A DNA stretch of 64,000 nucleotides, taken from contig NC_084835.1 of the NCBI RefSeq assembly GCF_033115175.1, positions 26,307,858 through 26,371,857 of the forward strand, in the 5' to 3' direction. Position 1 is the first letter of the stretch; every line of letters starts with the position of its first letter. Both the position numbers and the translations under genes were made by a program. The stretch comes from Lepus europaeus. Taxonomy: Eukaryota; Chordata; Mammalia; Lagomorpha; Leporidae. The notes under the pieces are model-generated. The model saw nothing but the letters and a program-made list of their open reading frames with translations. It did not search any database and was not told the DNA's origin. Below are positions 37,851-49,311 of the stretch, piece after piece.

Positions 37851-40800
37851 AAACAAAAAAAAAAACCTAGTTGATTTTGGCCGGCACAGTGGCTCACTAG
37901 GTTAATCCTCCACCTGCGGTACCGGCATCCCATATGGGTGCTGGGTTCTAGTCTCAGTTGCTCCTCTTCCAGTCCAGCTCTCTGCTGTGGCCTGGGAGGG
38001 CAATAGAGGATGGCCCAAGTGCTTGGGCGCCTGTACCTGCGTGGGAGACCAGGAAGAAGCACCTGGCTCCTGGCTTCCGCCAGCTGTAGCAGCCATTTGG
38101 GGGGTGAACCAACGGAAGGAAGACCTCTCTCTCTCTCTCTCTCTGTCAAAAAATAAATAAATAAATAAACCCTAGTTGATGCCAAATAAAACCTCATCTC
38201 AACCTTCTTCCCTGCCAACATGACCCTCTTCCCCATACAGACAATCCCTCGTGGGGTTTTTGGCTTTACAGTGGTGTGAAAGTGGTTTGCACTCTGTAGA
38301 AACTACCTCACATTTGATCTTCTGCCAGGCTAATGGTATGCCATATACTCTCTTCTTTTGCTTTTCCTGTTTCAGCGGATGCTGGGCGGTGACAGCAAGC
38401 CACAGCTCCCAATTTGTCACGTATTTGATCCTAAGGGTAAACAACCCACACTCCACAGTGTTGCTGCACTGTGATGTCAGTAGGTTAGGTGCATTTAAAT
38501 GCATTTTCTGCATTAGAATGAATTCATCAGGATATAACCCCATTGTAAGTCGAGGAGCGTCTCTATTCCTTCTGAACTTAGATGGTTACATTCCTAATCT
38601 TTCTCTTCTGTTCTTACTGATCAGTTTTAGCCAAACCTATAACATTTTCTTTAAAAAAAAAAAAAAAGGATTTATTTATTTGAAAGGCAGAGTGATAGGG
38701 AAGGAGACAGAGATCTTCCATCTGCTGGTTCACTCCTAAAATGGCCACAACAGCTGGGTCTAGGCCAGGGCCAGGCCAAAGCCAGGAGCCTGGAATTCCA
38801 TCTGGGTCTCCCACGTGGGTGACAGGGGCTCAAGTAATTGGGTCATCTTTCACTGTTTTACTTGGCACAGTAGCATGGAGCTAGATCAGAAGCAAAGCAA
38901 CTGGGACTCAAACCTGTGCTCTGATATGACAACCTGCTGCACCACAATGCTGGCCATTTTTAAAAAAAAAAAAAGATTTTATTTATTTATTTGAGAGGTA
39001 GAGGTACAGATAGTGAGAGGGAGGAACAGAAAGAAAGGTCATCCCTCCTCTGGTTCACTCCCCAAATGGCTGCAACAGCCAGAGCTGGACCGATCCAAAG
39101 CCAGGAGCCAGGAACTATTTCCAAGTCTCCCACGTGGTGCAGGGGTGCAAGCGCTTGGGCCATCTGCTGCTGCTTTCCCAGGTCATAGCAGAGAGCTGGG
39201 TCAGAAGAGGAGCAGCCAGGACTGGAACTAGTGCCCATATGGGATGCTGGCACTGCAAACGGGAGGATTAACCCACTGAGCCAAAACGCCAACCCCTATA
39301 ATGAATTCTTAACATTCTCTTCCAGTTTGTCGGCTGTGTTTTCAAGAACCTGGAGATCCTGAAAGGTTAGGGGAATTTCTTCAGAAAGACAATCTCAGCG
39401 TGCATTATTTCTGCCTTGTGAGTATAAGGCCTCCTTTGCTTTGAATGTCCTATGGCTTTTGCTATACAAGCTGTTTTCTGGTTTTGCATTCAGCTTCAGA
39501 TCCATAACCCTGTTTGTTTTCTTAATAGTTTTTTTCTTTCAAAATCTTTTTTAAAATAATATATGCACCTGGTATAACATTCTGATAAGATATGTACAAT
39601 AAAAATTATCTTCCAGCCAGCGCCGTGGCTCAACAGGCTAATCCTCCGCTTTGTGGCGCTGGCACACCGGGTTCTAGTCCCGGTTGGGGCGCCGGATTCT
39701 ATCCCGGTTGCCCCTCTTCCAGGCCAGCTCTCTGCTATAGCCCGGGAAGGCAGTGGAGGATGGCCCAAGTGCTTGGGCCCTGCACCCGCATGGGAGACCA
39801 GGAGAAGCACCTGGCTCCTGGCTTCGGATCAGCGTGATGTGCGGCTGCAGCAGCTATTGGAGGGTAAACCAACGGCAAAAAGGAAGACCTTTCTCTCTGT
39901 CTCTCTCTTGCTATCCACTCTGCCTGTCAAAAAAAAAAAAAAAAAATTATCTTCCAAAAACATACTTCTGATCTTTCTCCCACTCCCCAGAAACAAATGT
40001 CATCAGCAGTTGGAATGACCTCCCAATTATTTCTTTCCTAATTTTTAAAAAAAAAATCAAATCTGGGTCTTTCCACCCAGACCTGTGTGTGTGTGTTTAA
40101 TTTATTTGAAAGACAGAGTTACAGAGAAAGAGATTTTCCATCTGCTGGTTCACTTTGCAAATGGTCCCACATCCAGGGCTGGGCCAGGCTGAAACCAGGA
40201 ACCAGGAACCTCATCCAGGTCTCCCATGTGGGTGGACACCCCCCCCCCCCAATTTTTTTGTGAGATGTACTTTGCATACTATAGAATGCCACAATTTCAA
40301 ATGTACAGTTGGATAAATTCATAAATATATGTCCTCATGTAATCACTGCCCAAATCAAAATAAACATTCATCATTCTAGAAAGTACCCTCTTGCCCCCTC
40401 CCAGTCAGTCCCCCAGAAATAATCAGTGTCCATTTCTTTATGCGCTTTTTGTATCTGGCTGCTTTCTCCCAACAGAAGGTTTTGGAGATCCATCCATATT
40501 TTTGCATGCAAGTATAGCTTGTGCCTTTTTATTGCCTAGTAGTATTCTGTTGCGTGAGTATGTTGCAATCTGCTTCTCTGTTTACTTGGTGATGGACAGC
40601 TGAATCATTTCCATTTGGGGACTGTGATGACTAAAGCTGCTATGAACATTTGTGTTCATGTCTTTTTGTGAACATGTGTATTCTCTTGAACATATGCTGA
40701 GGTGTGAAATTACTGGTTGTGTGCTAACTAGAGTTTAACTTTGAAAGTTGCCAAGTCACTTTTCAAAGTGGTTACACTACCACTTACAAAGTGGTTACAA

Positions 40801-43800
40801 ACCACTTTTCAAAGTGGTTTACACTACCACAATTTATGAAAGTTCCAACTGCATAATACTTTTCCAAAACTTTGTATTGTCAGTCTTTAACTTCAGGCAT
40901 TCTGTTATAATGTTAGTATCTTGTTATAACTTTAGTTCATTTTTCTGCTGACTATAGATGTTGAGCTTCTCTCCATGTGCTTCTTGGCTATTCACATATT
41001 TTCTTTTGTGAAGTAGCTGTATAAATGTTTGTGCATTTTAAAAGTTGGGTGTTTCATCTTGAGTTTTAAGAGTTGTTTGTATGTTCTGGAAACAAATTCT
41101 TTTTCAGATAAATGTATTGTGAGTATTTTCTTCTAGTCTGTGGCTTGCCTTTCATTTTCTTAATGATGTCTTTTGAAGAACAAGTTTTAAATTTTGCTGA
41201 AGTCCAGTTTATCAGCTTTTTCTTTCATGGTTAGTGCTTTTAGTGTATCCCAAGAAATCTTTGCCTGCTCATTGAGTTACCGTGGTGCCTCATCAAAATC
41301 AGTCGACCGTATATCTGCAAATATGGATGACCTATTTATGTCACTGATCCATTTGTCTTTCCATACACCCATCCTCCACGGCCTTGATTATTGTATCCTC
41401 ACGGATCCTTTTTATTTCCTTATAGATTTCATATTACACTTCTCAGTTTTGCTTTTTAAAAAATGTCTACCGGGATTACATTGAATTTATAGATCAATTT
41501 GGGAAGAACTGACAAATAATATTGAATCTTCCAATCTGTGGATGTATGTATTTCTCCATTTACTTGGATCTCTTAAAATTTATCATGGCAATGTTTGACA
41601 GTTTTAGTGAAGAACTCTTTGACATCTTAAGTATATTCCTAAATATTTTGTAGTTATGCTATTGTATATATTTTAAAATTTAATCTTCAGATTTGTTGGT
41701 GGTATACAAAAATGCAATATATTTTTGTATATTGACTTTGTGTCCTGTACTATCTCTTTAACTTACCAGTTTGTTTTTTTATTTATTTTTGTTTTTATAA
41801 ATGCCATAGGATTCCCTGTGTATGCATTCATGTCACATGTGAATAAAGACAGTTGTGCTTTCTTTCCAATTGTTTTTTTTTTTTTTTTTGACAGGCAGAG
41901 TTAGACAGTGAGAGAGAGAGACAGAGAAAGGTCTTCCTTCCTTCCATTGGTTCACCCCCCAATGGCCGCTACGGTCGGTGCGCTGTGCCAATCTGAAGCC
42001 AGGAGCCAGGTGCTTCCTCCTAGTCTCCCATGCAGGTCCCAAGCACTTGGGCCACAGCAGAGAGCTGGACTGGAAGAGAAGCAACCAGGACAGAACCGGT
42101 GCCCCAACCAGGATTAGAACCCGGGGTGCCGGCACCACAGGCAGAGGATTAGCCTAGTGAGCAGCAGAGCCAGCCCTTTCTTTCCAATTTTTGTCTTTTA
42201 CTGCTTCCTGCCTTACTGTACTGGCTGGAACCTTCAACTTGATGTTGGATAGAAGAGGTAGGAGTGATTATCCTTGTCTTGTTCCCAACAGCAGGGGACA
42301 GTTCTAGTTTTTCACTGTTCAAATACAATGTTAGTTGTAGGGGTTTTTTGTAGGTGCTTTTTGTCAGGTTATCCTAGTTTACTGGGAGTATAATGACTGT
42401 GTGTTGAATTTTGTAAAATGCTTTTTCTGCATCTACTGACATAATCTTGATATTTACTTTGTTAATGTGGTTTTCTATATTTTTTAATGTTATACTAATC
42501 TTGCATTCCTAGTGTAAACCCTTCTTGGCCATGATGTGGTACTCAATTCTCTAATATTTTGTTTGATTTTTACATCTGTGCCCATGAGAAAGTTTGGTCT
42601 GTGATTTTCCTTTCTTGTAAGTCCTGCCAGGTGTCAGGGCTTGGTTGATCTCAATGCATGTACAAGCATATACATTTTAACATAAAAATAAATATATTAT
42701 ACACCATATCTGGTATCCTGTTTTATTTTGTTTTCCATCTCACAGGTTTTAGACACCTTTCCATAGAGAACATGTAGATCCAACTTTTTCTTTTAAATAA
42801 CTGGTATTTCCTGGTATAGGGATGCTAAAAAGTATGAAGCACCTATTAAAGGATACCTAGATTGTTTCTGATCTTTCACTATTGGTTCTTCTGTTTGTAG
42901 AAATTATACTCCTTACAGAAAAGGTAAATAATGCTTAAAAGTATAAAACAGAATTCATACATAAAATCCTAAAGACCTGAGATAATTAATATTACAATAC
43001 ATGTCATATATGTTTTACACATAATTGGGAATGATCCAAGTGCCCTCAAGTCATCTAACATTGTGGGGTCATCTTTTCTGTAATGCAGCAATAAAATAAC
43101 CTGAGCTCCCATTACATATGGCTCCTGCTGGCAGTCCTGCACCCTCCCCATTATTTTTGGATGATTCTAAGAGGTAGGAATGCAGTTCTGACATTCTTCC
43201 AATATATGTAACAGAATAGTTTGGCTCCTTTTTTGCTTGGTTTCCCATTCCAGACTCTGCTTTGGGCACTTTTCAGAAACAAAATAAAAATGTGTTTTTG
43301 AAAGGAAAGTGCAATTCCTTCCCCTCCCCTACAATGCAGGATGACTACAGTCGGGAGATTTCGAAGCCCTGCTTCCCTTCCATACCACTATTTTTTAGGA
43401 GAGGTAGGAGTGTGAGTTCTGTGGGCCTGAGTATGAAGGCCCGCTCTGCTCCTCCTTGCTGTATGACCCCATCCAGGTCACCGCACTGCATCTCAGTGGC
43501 CTGCTCTGTAAGATGAAGTTCACAGCAGCATCTGTAGATAGTGTTGTGGTGAGCATAAAATGAGTCCGTGCAGGAGAAGTGTTTCCCCAAAGTGCTCGGC
43601 ACACAGGAGGAGGCCTCGGTAAATGAGAGGCAGCATAACACAAAGGGTGTCAGCGTTCGGGTTCTAGACCCATCAGCGGGTCACACCATAGCTCCTGTGA
43701 AATGAGGAGAGTGGTACCTGCCTCCTGGGGTTCTTAGAAGGATGCATGGAGGTAATAATACTTGAGAAGCACTTAGAGTATCCAACACTGGGTATCACAG

Positions 43801-46800
43801 AAACCTTCATTAAGTAAGCTACCCTGTAAGTGCGGATAAATTCCACCCAGCTGTGTTTGTTATCTATCTCCCCCTCACCTGCCTCATCCCGTGCACTGTC
43901 TCTCTGGTCATCAGCCTTGACACCTGGTTCTTCCCCACCCACCCCCAGATTCTGTCTAGCAAGCTGCCTCAGAGGGGCCAGTCCAACAGAGGGTTCCATG
44001 GATTCCTGCCTGAAGACATCAAGAAAGAGGCAATCCGGGCTTCTAGGAAGGTTAGAGTCCCCCACTACAGGGCCCTTGGGATAGGCCTCTTGTCACATCT
44101 CCATCACTGTCCCTGATTCTGTTCTTTTCCCTCATTGCCAGTTTAGAAGTCAAAGGACTCCACTTTCCCAAGAGGTCCTTCTCAAGTCCTCCACTCTGCA
44201 GTGTTGAGTCCTAAGTGAGGAGAGGGACATGACGGGAAAACAAAGATAATTCAGGACCACTGAGGAAAGAGAATGGCTGTTGCTGCAGAGCGTTTGCATT
44301 CCTTAGATGTGCCACAAGCTGTCTGTTGTCCTTTCCTGGAGCCCTGAGCACTGTCTGGGATCTCATTTGCAGGTCTGCTTTGTGTGCAAGAAAAAGGGAG
44401 CTGCCATCAACTGCCAGAAGGCCCAGTGCTTCAGGAACTTCCATCTGCCTTGTGGCCAAGAAAGGGGTTGCCTTTCACAATTTTTTGGAGAGTACAAGTG
44501 AGTGAGGAAAGGGGAAAAGTCGGGCCACTCTTTTGTAATTTGCTCTTTAACCACTGAAGACCTCAGAGTCCAGTTTCCAGGGTCCTGTTTTGATTCACCA
44601 GTGACTCTGTCCCTCCTTTCAGTAACGGGAAACACTGTCCTGATTTGGAGATTTCACAGGCGTTTCTTGCTTCCTATCATCCCCTCCTTAAATTACAAAC
44701 AGCTGGGGTTGTAGACAGCTGCTCAGAACCCAGGGAGGCTTCGGGAGCAGGAGGCTGTGGAGACAGTCCCGGGGGCTTTGTGCACTGGGAGAGTTGCCGT
44801 GAGAAGGCATGTGGCTGTTCCCACTCTGCCTCTCCTCCTGCCCGTGAGTGTGGCTACGGCCTTCTGAGGCTGGGCAGCTGAGAAACTACACAAATGACAA
44901 GCCAGAAAAACAAGCGTCTTTACCCTTCCATAGATCATTTTGTGGAAAACATCGCCCAACACAGGACATCCATCGGGAGAATGTGAGGGAGGAGAGCTGT
45001 GTCTTGTGCTGTGAAGATTTATCCCAGACGAGTGTTGAGAACATCCAGAGCCCGTGTTGCAGTCAAGCTATCTACCACCGCAAGTGCATACAGGTGGGGC
45101 TGTCTCTGCCCTGGAACCAGGGCCCCCTGGGCATGCTCAGACGCACTATAGCGTCGGCACTCTGTGCTGGAGAACTTGATGTGGGCTGGTTCCAGGCAGT
45201 TAAAGGAAAGTGAGTCCAGTTTCTGGCCATCCTTGGTCTGTAAGCCCTCACTCAAGATAATATTCACCAAATCTGCAGCATTGCTAGAACAAAAGGACTC
45301 ATCCAAGAATGAGTCAAGGAGCCTCAAGATCAGCCTTGCTTCCTGGGATGAAAGAAAGGGAGCCAAGTCTCCAGGTACCTGACCCCTGCTTAGCACTGCC
45401 AAGCACCATGGCTAGAGAGGCCAGCCGAGGCACTCCCAGGAGTTCTCTTGCTAGTACTGTGGTCCCAAGTCTGACACCTGGGTTTGTACCCTCCTCCATC
45501 CCACCCAAATTCCTTTTCCTGTACCCAGAGTTCAGCTGTCTTGGCAACATCCCCTATAGAGCGCGGGAGGGAGTGGAAAGATGGTCAAAGTGTTTCTACA
45601 AGCACAAAGGTCTTCCTGTTTTTTCTTACAGAAATATGCCCACACATCAGCAAAGCATTTCTTCAAATGTCCACAGTGTAACAATCGAGAAGAGTTTCCC
45701 CAAGAAATGCTAAGAATGGGGATTCATATTCCAGACAGGTAGCAGAAACAACAGGACTTCACCATGGGGTGGTTTGCCTAGTTCGACAGGACACGGGTGT
45801 GAGGCTAGAACGAGAAGAGCTGAGGACTGATACACAGTGAAGATGGAGGGGCGGAGGGAATGAGTGCGCTCATGGTCAGGAGAAGAGGGAGGAGAAGCCG
45901 GTGGGCAGGAGGCCTGTTTCTGACATGGGGCCTGGGTCTTGTATTCGGGTGTGGGACGAAGAAGCCCCACATGCCGCTGTGCTTCCTCTTTCCTCCCTGG
46001 TGGGTGGAGGCGTCAGCAGCCCATTAGTGCACACACGTGTTCCTTATTCACTGTTTCTTCTCCCGTTGCAGAGATGCTGCCTGGGAGCTTGAGCCAGGGG
46101 CTTTCTCGGAGTTATATGAGCGCTATCAGCATTGTGATGCCCCCACCTGTCTGTATGAGCAAGGCAGAGACAGCTTTGAGGATGAAGGGTAGGGAGCGGC
46201 TCCTGGCTAGGAAGAGCTCTCATCTTGGAGTTGGGCCTTGGCACAGTATCAGGAGCAAGACCTCTCCGGTCTGCACAGCGCAGGGTGAACCTCAGTAGCT
46301 AAGTCCGGTTCTTGACCGGCCCAGAACCTCATGTACAAGTGAACAGGTGTCCTTGGTAGGGTCTGCTTTTCTTCTCGTGCTCAGTGGGGAGACGTTTTCT
46401 TTACACAGCCACTTGTACGGGGCTGTGGCTGACTGCACATCTTGGGATCTCGGACTCTCTCTGTGTAAATGGTGCCCAGGGTGCCCTCAGCACAGCGGAG
46501 GAGGGCCCAGAGTGGTGGTTAGTGTTCTGTTTGCCCTCACGTCCTTTCCTCGGCTCTTCCTGTAGGAGGTGGTGCCTCATTCGGTGTGCTACCTGCGGAT
46601 CCCGCGGAACCCACAGGGACTGCTCAGCTCTCAAATCCAACAGTAAGAAATGGGAGTGTGAGGAATGCTCACCTGCTTCAGGCACAGGTGAGATGCAGGG
46701 GTGGTCTGGCCTAAGAACTGGGGTGAGGGTGAGGCGGCAGCATGCCCCCAGGTGGTCACTATTAGCATCTTTAGCTCTACAAGGAAAGTGGTCAGGGAGG

Positions 46801-47085
46801 GGCTTAAGCACCTTGCACCTGGGCAAGGCGGAAGGTTGAGTTTTCCTCCCCCACCTTTGGTTCACCACAGACTGCACACCTGAAAACTCAGGTGATGTCC
46901 CCTGCTGCAGCAGCGCCTTCCACCCTGAGGAACACTTCTGCAGAGACAGCAGCCTGGACGAGAACCCAGGCCCCTCTTGGACTGATTGCTCAGAACCTTC
47001 TGTATTAGAAAAGCCAGAGTCCTCTGGTGGCAGGAGAAGGTCCAAGGGTGTTAAAATCCCTAAGAGTGGCAAAAAATCCAAGTAG
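35349..47085 (+). CDS. PHF7: PHF7, PHD finger protein 7 (complete coding region, 10 exons)
   Basis: Testis-enriched chromatin reader with RING-type ubiquitin-ligase activity, needed in mouse for the histone-to-protamine exchange in spermatids. Coding exons: 35349-35392, 37152-37204, 39326-39417, 43949-44050, 44373-44497, 44934-45093, 45632-45738, 46072-46188, 46566-46687, 46871-47085; total 1137 nt, 378 residues against about 381 in human. The start [14 protein letters not shown] agrees with the human N-terminus. Order: basic N-terminus, extended PHD ([13 protein letters not shown] then [14 protein letters not shown] and CRNFHLPCG-like spacing), RING-like Cys/His segment (SCVLCCEDL ... FFKCPQC), second PHD ([18 protein letters not shown] ... 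WECEEC), and a basic tail ending KSGKKSK. All zinc-ligand Cys/His I could line up are present. The 5' UTR exon(s) upstream are not resolved. Confidence 0.95.
35585..36165 (+). repeat. MIR element split by a young SINE (PHF7 intron 2)
   Basis: Left piece 35585-35777 has CATCCTGGCTCTGCTACTTGC, TGTGGCCTGGCACAAG, GCCTTAGTTTCTTCATGTGG; the right piece from 36120 resumes AATAGTGCCTAGCAGTGGGCAGTGCTCAGTCAAC. A C-repeat SINE occupies 35778-36119. Confidence 0.7.
35778..36119 (+). repeat. Young C-repeat SINE (CSINE2-like, +)
   Basis: Full order from TGTTGGCCGGCGCCACAGC to CTGTCAAAAAAG and poly(A). Flanked by AAGAATAGTGCCT at 35765-35777 and 36120-36132. Confidence 0.9.
36341..37025 (+). repeat. Young C-repeat SINE (+) split by another SINE
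   Basis: Left part 36341-36424 stops after GTTGGGGCGCCAGATTCT; right part 36770-37025 starts GGGGCGCCGGATTCTGTCC and runs to the A-tail. The insertion at 36425-36769 separates them. Confidence 0.87.
36425..36769 (-). repeat. Young C-repeat SINE (CSINE2-like, -) nested in another
   Basis: T-run, TTGACAGGCAGAGTGGACAG and full reversed body to GTGAGCCGCGGCGCCGGCC. Flanked by 15-bp copies of GGGGCGCC(A/G)GATTCT at 36410-36424 and 36770-36784. Confidence 0.89.
37491..37861 (+). repeat. Young C-repeat SINE (+) with very long poly(A)
   Basis: Begins CGGGCCGGTGCCGCGACTC and ends CTGTC plus an A-run of about 40 and CAAACAAAA. Flanked by AAAACCTAGTTGA at 37478-37490 and 37862-37874. Confidence 0.89.
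37879..38168 (+). repeat. C-repeat SINE (+) inserted at the same target
   Basis: Begins GGCCGGCACAGTGGCTCAC and ends (AAAT)n. Flanked by CCTAGTTGAT at 37866-37875 and 38171-38180. Confidence 0.87.
38653..38956 (-). repeat. C-repeat SINE (-), older copy
   Basis: Reversed tail AAAGGATTTATTTATTTGAAAGGCAG, body, and end TGCACCACAATGCTGGCCA. Confidence 0.82.
38961..39295 (-). repeat. C-repeat SINE (-), older copy adjacent to the last
   Basis: Reversed tail AAAGATTTTATTTATTTATTTG, body, and end CACTGAGCCAAAACGCCAACCCC, ending about 30 bases before PHF7 exon 39326-39417. Confidence 0.82.
39616..39941 (+). repeat. Young C-repeat SINE (CSINE2-like, +)
   Basis: Begins GCCAGCGCCGTGGCTC and ends CTGCCTGTC plus poly(A). 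Flanked by AAAAATTATCTTCCA at 39601-39615 and 39942-39956. Confidence 0.9.
40096..40240 (-). repeat. Truncated C-repeat SINE (-)
   Basis: Reversed tail and the first part of the body, stopping at CCCATGTGGGTGG before a poly(C) run; the A/B-box end is missing. Confidence 0.7.
40250..42640 (-). repeat. Old LINE-1 fragment, ORF2 3' end and 3' UTR
   Basis: The + strand reads as the complement of an ancient L1: GACAGCTGAATCATTTCC, TGAACATATGCTGAGGTGTG, TGTTGAGCTTCTCTCCATG, GAAGTCCAGTTTATCAGC, TTGAATTTATAGATCAATTTGG, TTGTATATTGACTTTG, TTGTAAAATGCTTTTTCTGC and CTAATCTTGCATTCCTAG occur in the family order. No open frame of use remains. The L1 is antisense to PHF7 and is broken by a SINE at 41872-42175. 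Confidence 0.8.
41872..42175 (-). repeat. Young C-repeat SINE (-) inside the old L1
   Basis: T-run, TTGACAGGCAGAGTTAGACAG, body and end GTGAGCAGCAGAGCCAGCC. Flanked by CTTTCTTTCCAATT at 41858-41871 and 42176-42189, both perfect. Confidence 0.9.
42690..42910 (-). repeat. Probable second old L1 3' fragment
   Basis: TTTTGTTTTCCATCTCACAGG, CATGTAGATCCAAC, TAACTGGTATTTCCTGG and TACCTAGATTGTTTCTGATC recall L1 3'-UTR sequence. More tentative than the neighbour. Confidence 0.45.
43425..43625 (+). repeat. MIR element (PHF7 intron)
   Basis: Order CTGCTCCTCCTTGCTGTATGACC, CATCTCAGTGGCCTGCTCTGTAAGATG, TTGTGGTGAGCATAAAATGAG, AAGTGCTCGGCACAC, GGCCTCGGTAAATG fits MIR. Confidence 0.65.
43655..43815 (+). 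repeat. Second MIR element (PHF7 intron)
   Basis: CGGGTCACACCATAGCTCC, GTGAAATGAGGAGAGTGG, TACCTGCCTCCTGGGG, AGAAGCACTTAGAGTATCC and CCTTCATTAAGTAAG follow the MIR order. It lies next to the MIR at 43425-43625. Confidence 0.6.
43949..45093 (+). other. PHF7: PHF7 extended-PHD and RING-like exons
   Basis: Three exons (43949-44050, 44373-44497, 44934-45093) encode the second half of the extended PHD and the first RING-like cysteines: [46 protein letters not shown] and YHRKC. The intron at 44498-44933 shows no recognisable repeat. Confidence 0.78.
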
Positions 47086-47400
47086 CTGCTCATGCAGTTG
47101 CTGCCACATACATTTCGGTACACCGCTGCACTCCTCCATCAGGTCTGGGGGAGGGGCACTTTGGGACTAGGAGCCGAGGAAAGGGGGCCAGCAGTGACAC
47201 CAGGAGCTGAGGAAGTCCCAGGGGAACGTGGGGTGCGAGCAGGGTGGAGACGCCGATAGAGGGACCTGTTTGTGGCCATCAGTGTGCCCCTGTGCTCTCT
47301 CTGATTCCCAGAGATCCCTGTTTCTCTTCGCCCACAAGACGCTTTCACTTCAGTCTGGTTCTCGGATGTCTCTTACTTCACTCACATTTGTTATTACGCA

Positions 47401-47406
47401 AATAAA
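47401..47406 (+). terminator. PHF7: PHF7 poly(A) signal AATAAA
   Basis: AATAAA lies 316 bases after the PHF7 stop and is followed by a T/G-rich stretch (GGTTTTCTCTCC, then TGGTGTGTCC), the classic downstream element. Confidence 0.72.
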
Positions 47407-49220
47407 GGTTTTCTCTCCATTGGTGTGTCCTTATAAACTCAGTCTGGAATTTGTCTAGCATGCTAAGGAATCTGGAGGGGTCAGGGAGGAAATAAGAAAA
47501 CTCGCCTTTCTGATCCATAAAATTCAGTGAATTGATAGAGAACTTCCAACTTCAAACACAGATGTTCTTTGTGGGGGGAATCGATTTCCAGGAAAACCGA
47601 CATCTCGGGGGCAAAGACTTTGATCTTTGTGCAAATAAGTCCACAGCTTCTCACCATGGAGGTAGGCAGTGTAGCAGTCCACACTGGACAGTGAAGGGGC
47701 CCTTGTCACAAGGCCTGGGGCCCCGGACTCAAGCAGGCCAGGGACTGCCATGCTCAGAGAGGGCAGACAGGATTCCATTCGCTGTAGGCTGAGGTGTGGT
47801 CCTCAGCGAACCTCCACGGCACAAGGAGGCCACTCAGACTCTCACTGCCTGGTGGCTTGAGCGTTTCTGTCCAGAGCATAACTTTAAATTCGCATGCGAG
47901 GACATTGACATTAGGCAGGCAGCTGGGTGAGGAGCCTGGCAGAAGGCCTCGGGAGAAATTGAATCGAGCATATCTTAAATTTGCATGTTTTTAATAATGT
48001 CATGGGATTTGGGCTAGTGGGAGGAGCTCAGAATCACTGCCAGGTACCGAGTTGACCGGGTTTCATGGAGTCATTGTCACAAGTAGTGTAGGACAGGGTT
48101 CTCCTTCCAAGCATTGCGGGGCCCTGCAGACTTAGGTCCAGTGTGTCCACAGTGGTGCCTTCAGCTCTGACCGCGTTCACTAGGAATCAAGCAGAAGGTG
48201 TTTGTTGTTATCAAAGTAGGGAAGCAAAGTAACACTGCTTTGAAATGTCTGATATTGCCACAAAGGCTTGTGATGAAACGCAGTCTTACCTGTGCCTACT
48301 TCTAGGCCTAGTCCCTTAGAGCATCTACTTTCCATTTATTTTAGCCATGTTTGGTTTACTTGTCTGACATGATTGACTTTTCATTGCGTCACAAAGATTT
48401 AGCACCTTGAGAGCCTTCCCACCACATAGTTGCATCACAGTTTTTACTAGATTAACTTTCAGTGTTTAGGTCACCATGACTTTGCAAAGCTTGTCTGCTG
48501 AGCCAGGCCATCCACTGTGATTACCATTCCTCCTCCGTACCGGGTTTTTTTTCCCTGAAGTAATAACTGCCTCTTTTTTTTCTTTTCTTTTTTTGCTATG
48601 TACTATTGCTAGTTCTTGCCCAGTGTTGCAAATGATCATTAAAAAGCCTTGGAATACAATTCTCACAAGCTGTGATGCACTTCTAGAGCCTGCTTGTGAG
48701 CGAGCTTGCCCTTGGCTTCCTGCACGCCTGTCACTCCAAGGCTCCCCTCAACTGTGCCCACTTTATTCATTTTCTCGCTAACAGGTGTGGCAACTCAAAT
48801 GCTACTCTTCCTCCCCTGGGCATCTAAGGAGATTTGGTCCATACTGCAAGTGACAAGAAAGATTGTAGATTGTTAACTCTTGCAGTGATAATGCACAACT
48901 GAAAGACCCTTCTTAGATTGAGACGTTGGCTTCTTAACCTAGAATTTCCGTAACCAGACATATCCGTAGGCATCTGTGGTGGTATCATTGCCTTCATAGG
49001 AAGGGCGACCTCCGTGTCAGTGGGTGGAGGGTGGAACTTGTGACAGGAGAGAGACTTTGAGTCACCCAGACATTCAGCACCTGCTACAAGCAGCACATTA
49101 TCTGCTCATGGGCACATACCCTGCTGTGTCTCACTTTGTATCTTTTTACTCCCCATTGATTTTAATGGCCAACTCCATTCTTGTAGGCCAGAAAGCCCAC
49201 ACTGGAGTTCTTCCTTCCTC
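47407..49220. other. Intergenic, no gene recognised
   Basis: From the PHF7 poly(A) signal to the L1/SINE patch. AT-richer than the genes, with a T-rich run near 48545-48595. No coding pattern, RNA gene or clear repeat. Confidence 0.45.
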
Positions 49221-49311
49221 TGGGCCTAAATAGTTTTAACTTGCAGAAAAAATGTAAAGTTAGTACAGAGAGTCCCTTGTATCCCAAACCCAGTTCCTCC
49301 TCTTACATCTT

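Noticed and set aside
48300-48700. Possible diverged transposon in AT-rich intergenic DNA
   Set aside because: No terminal repeats, target duplication or recognisable family motif could be made out by eye.
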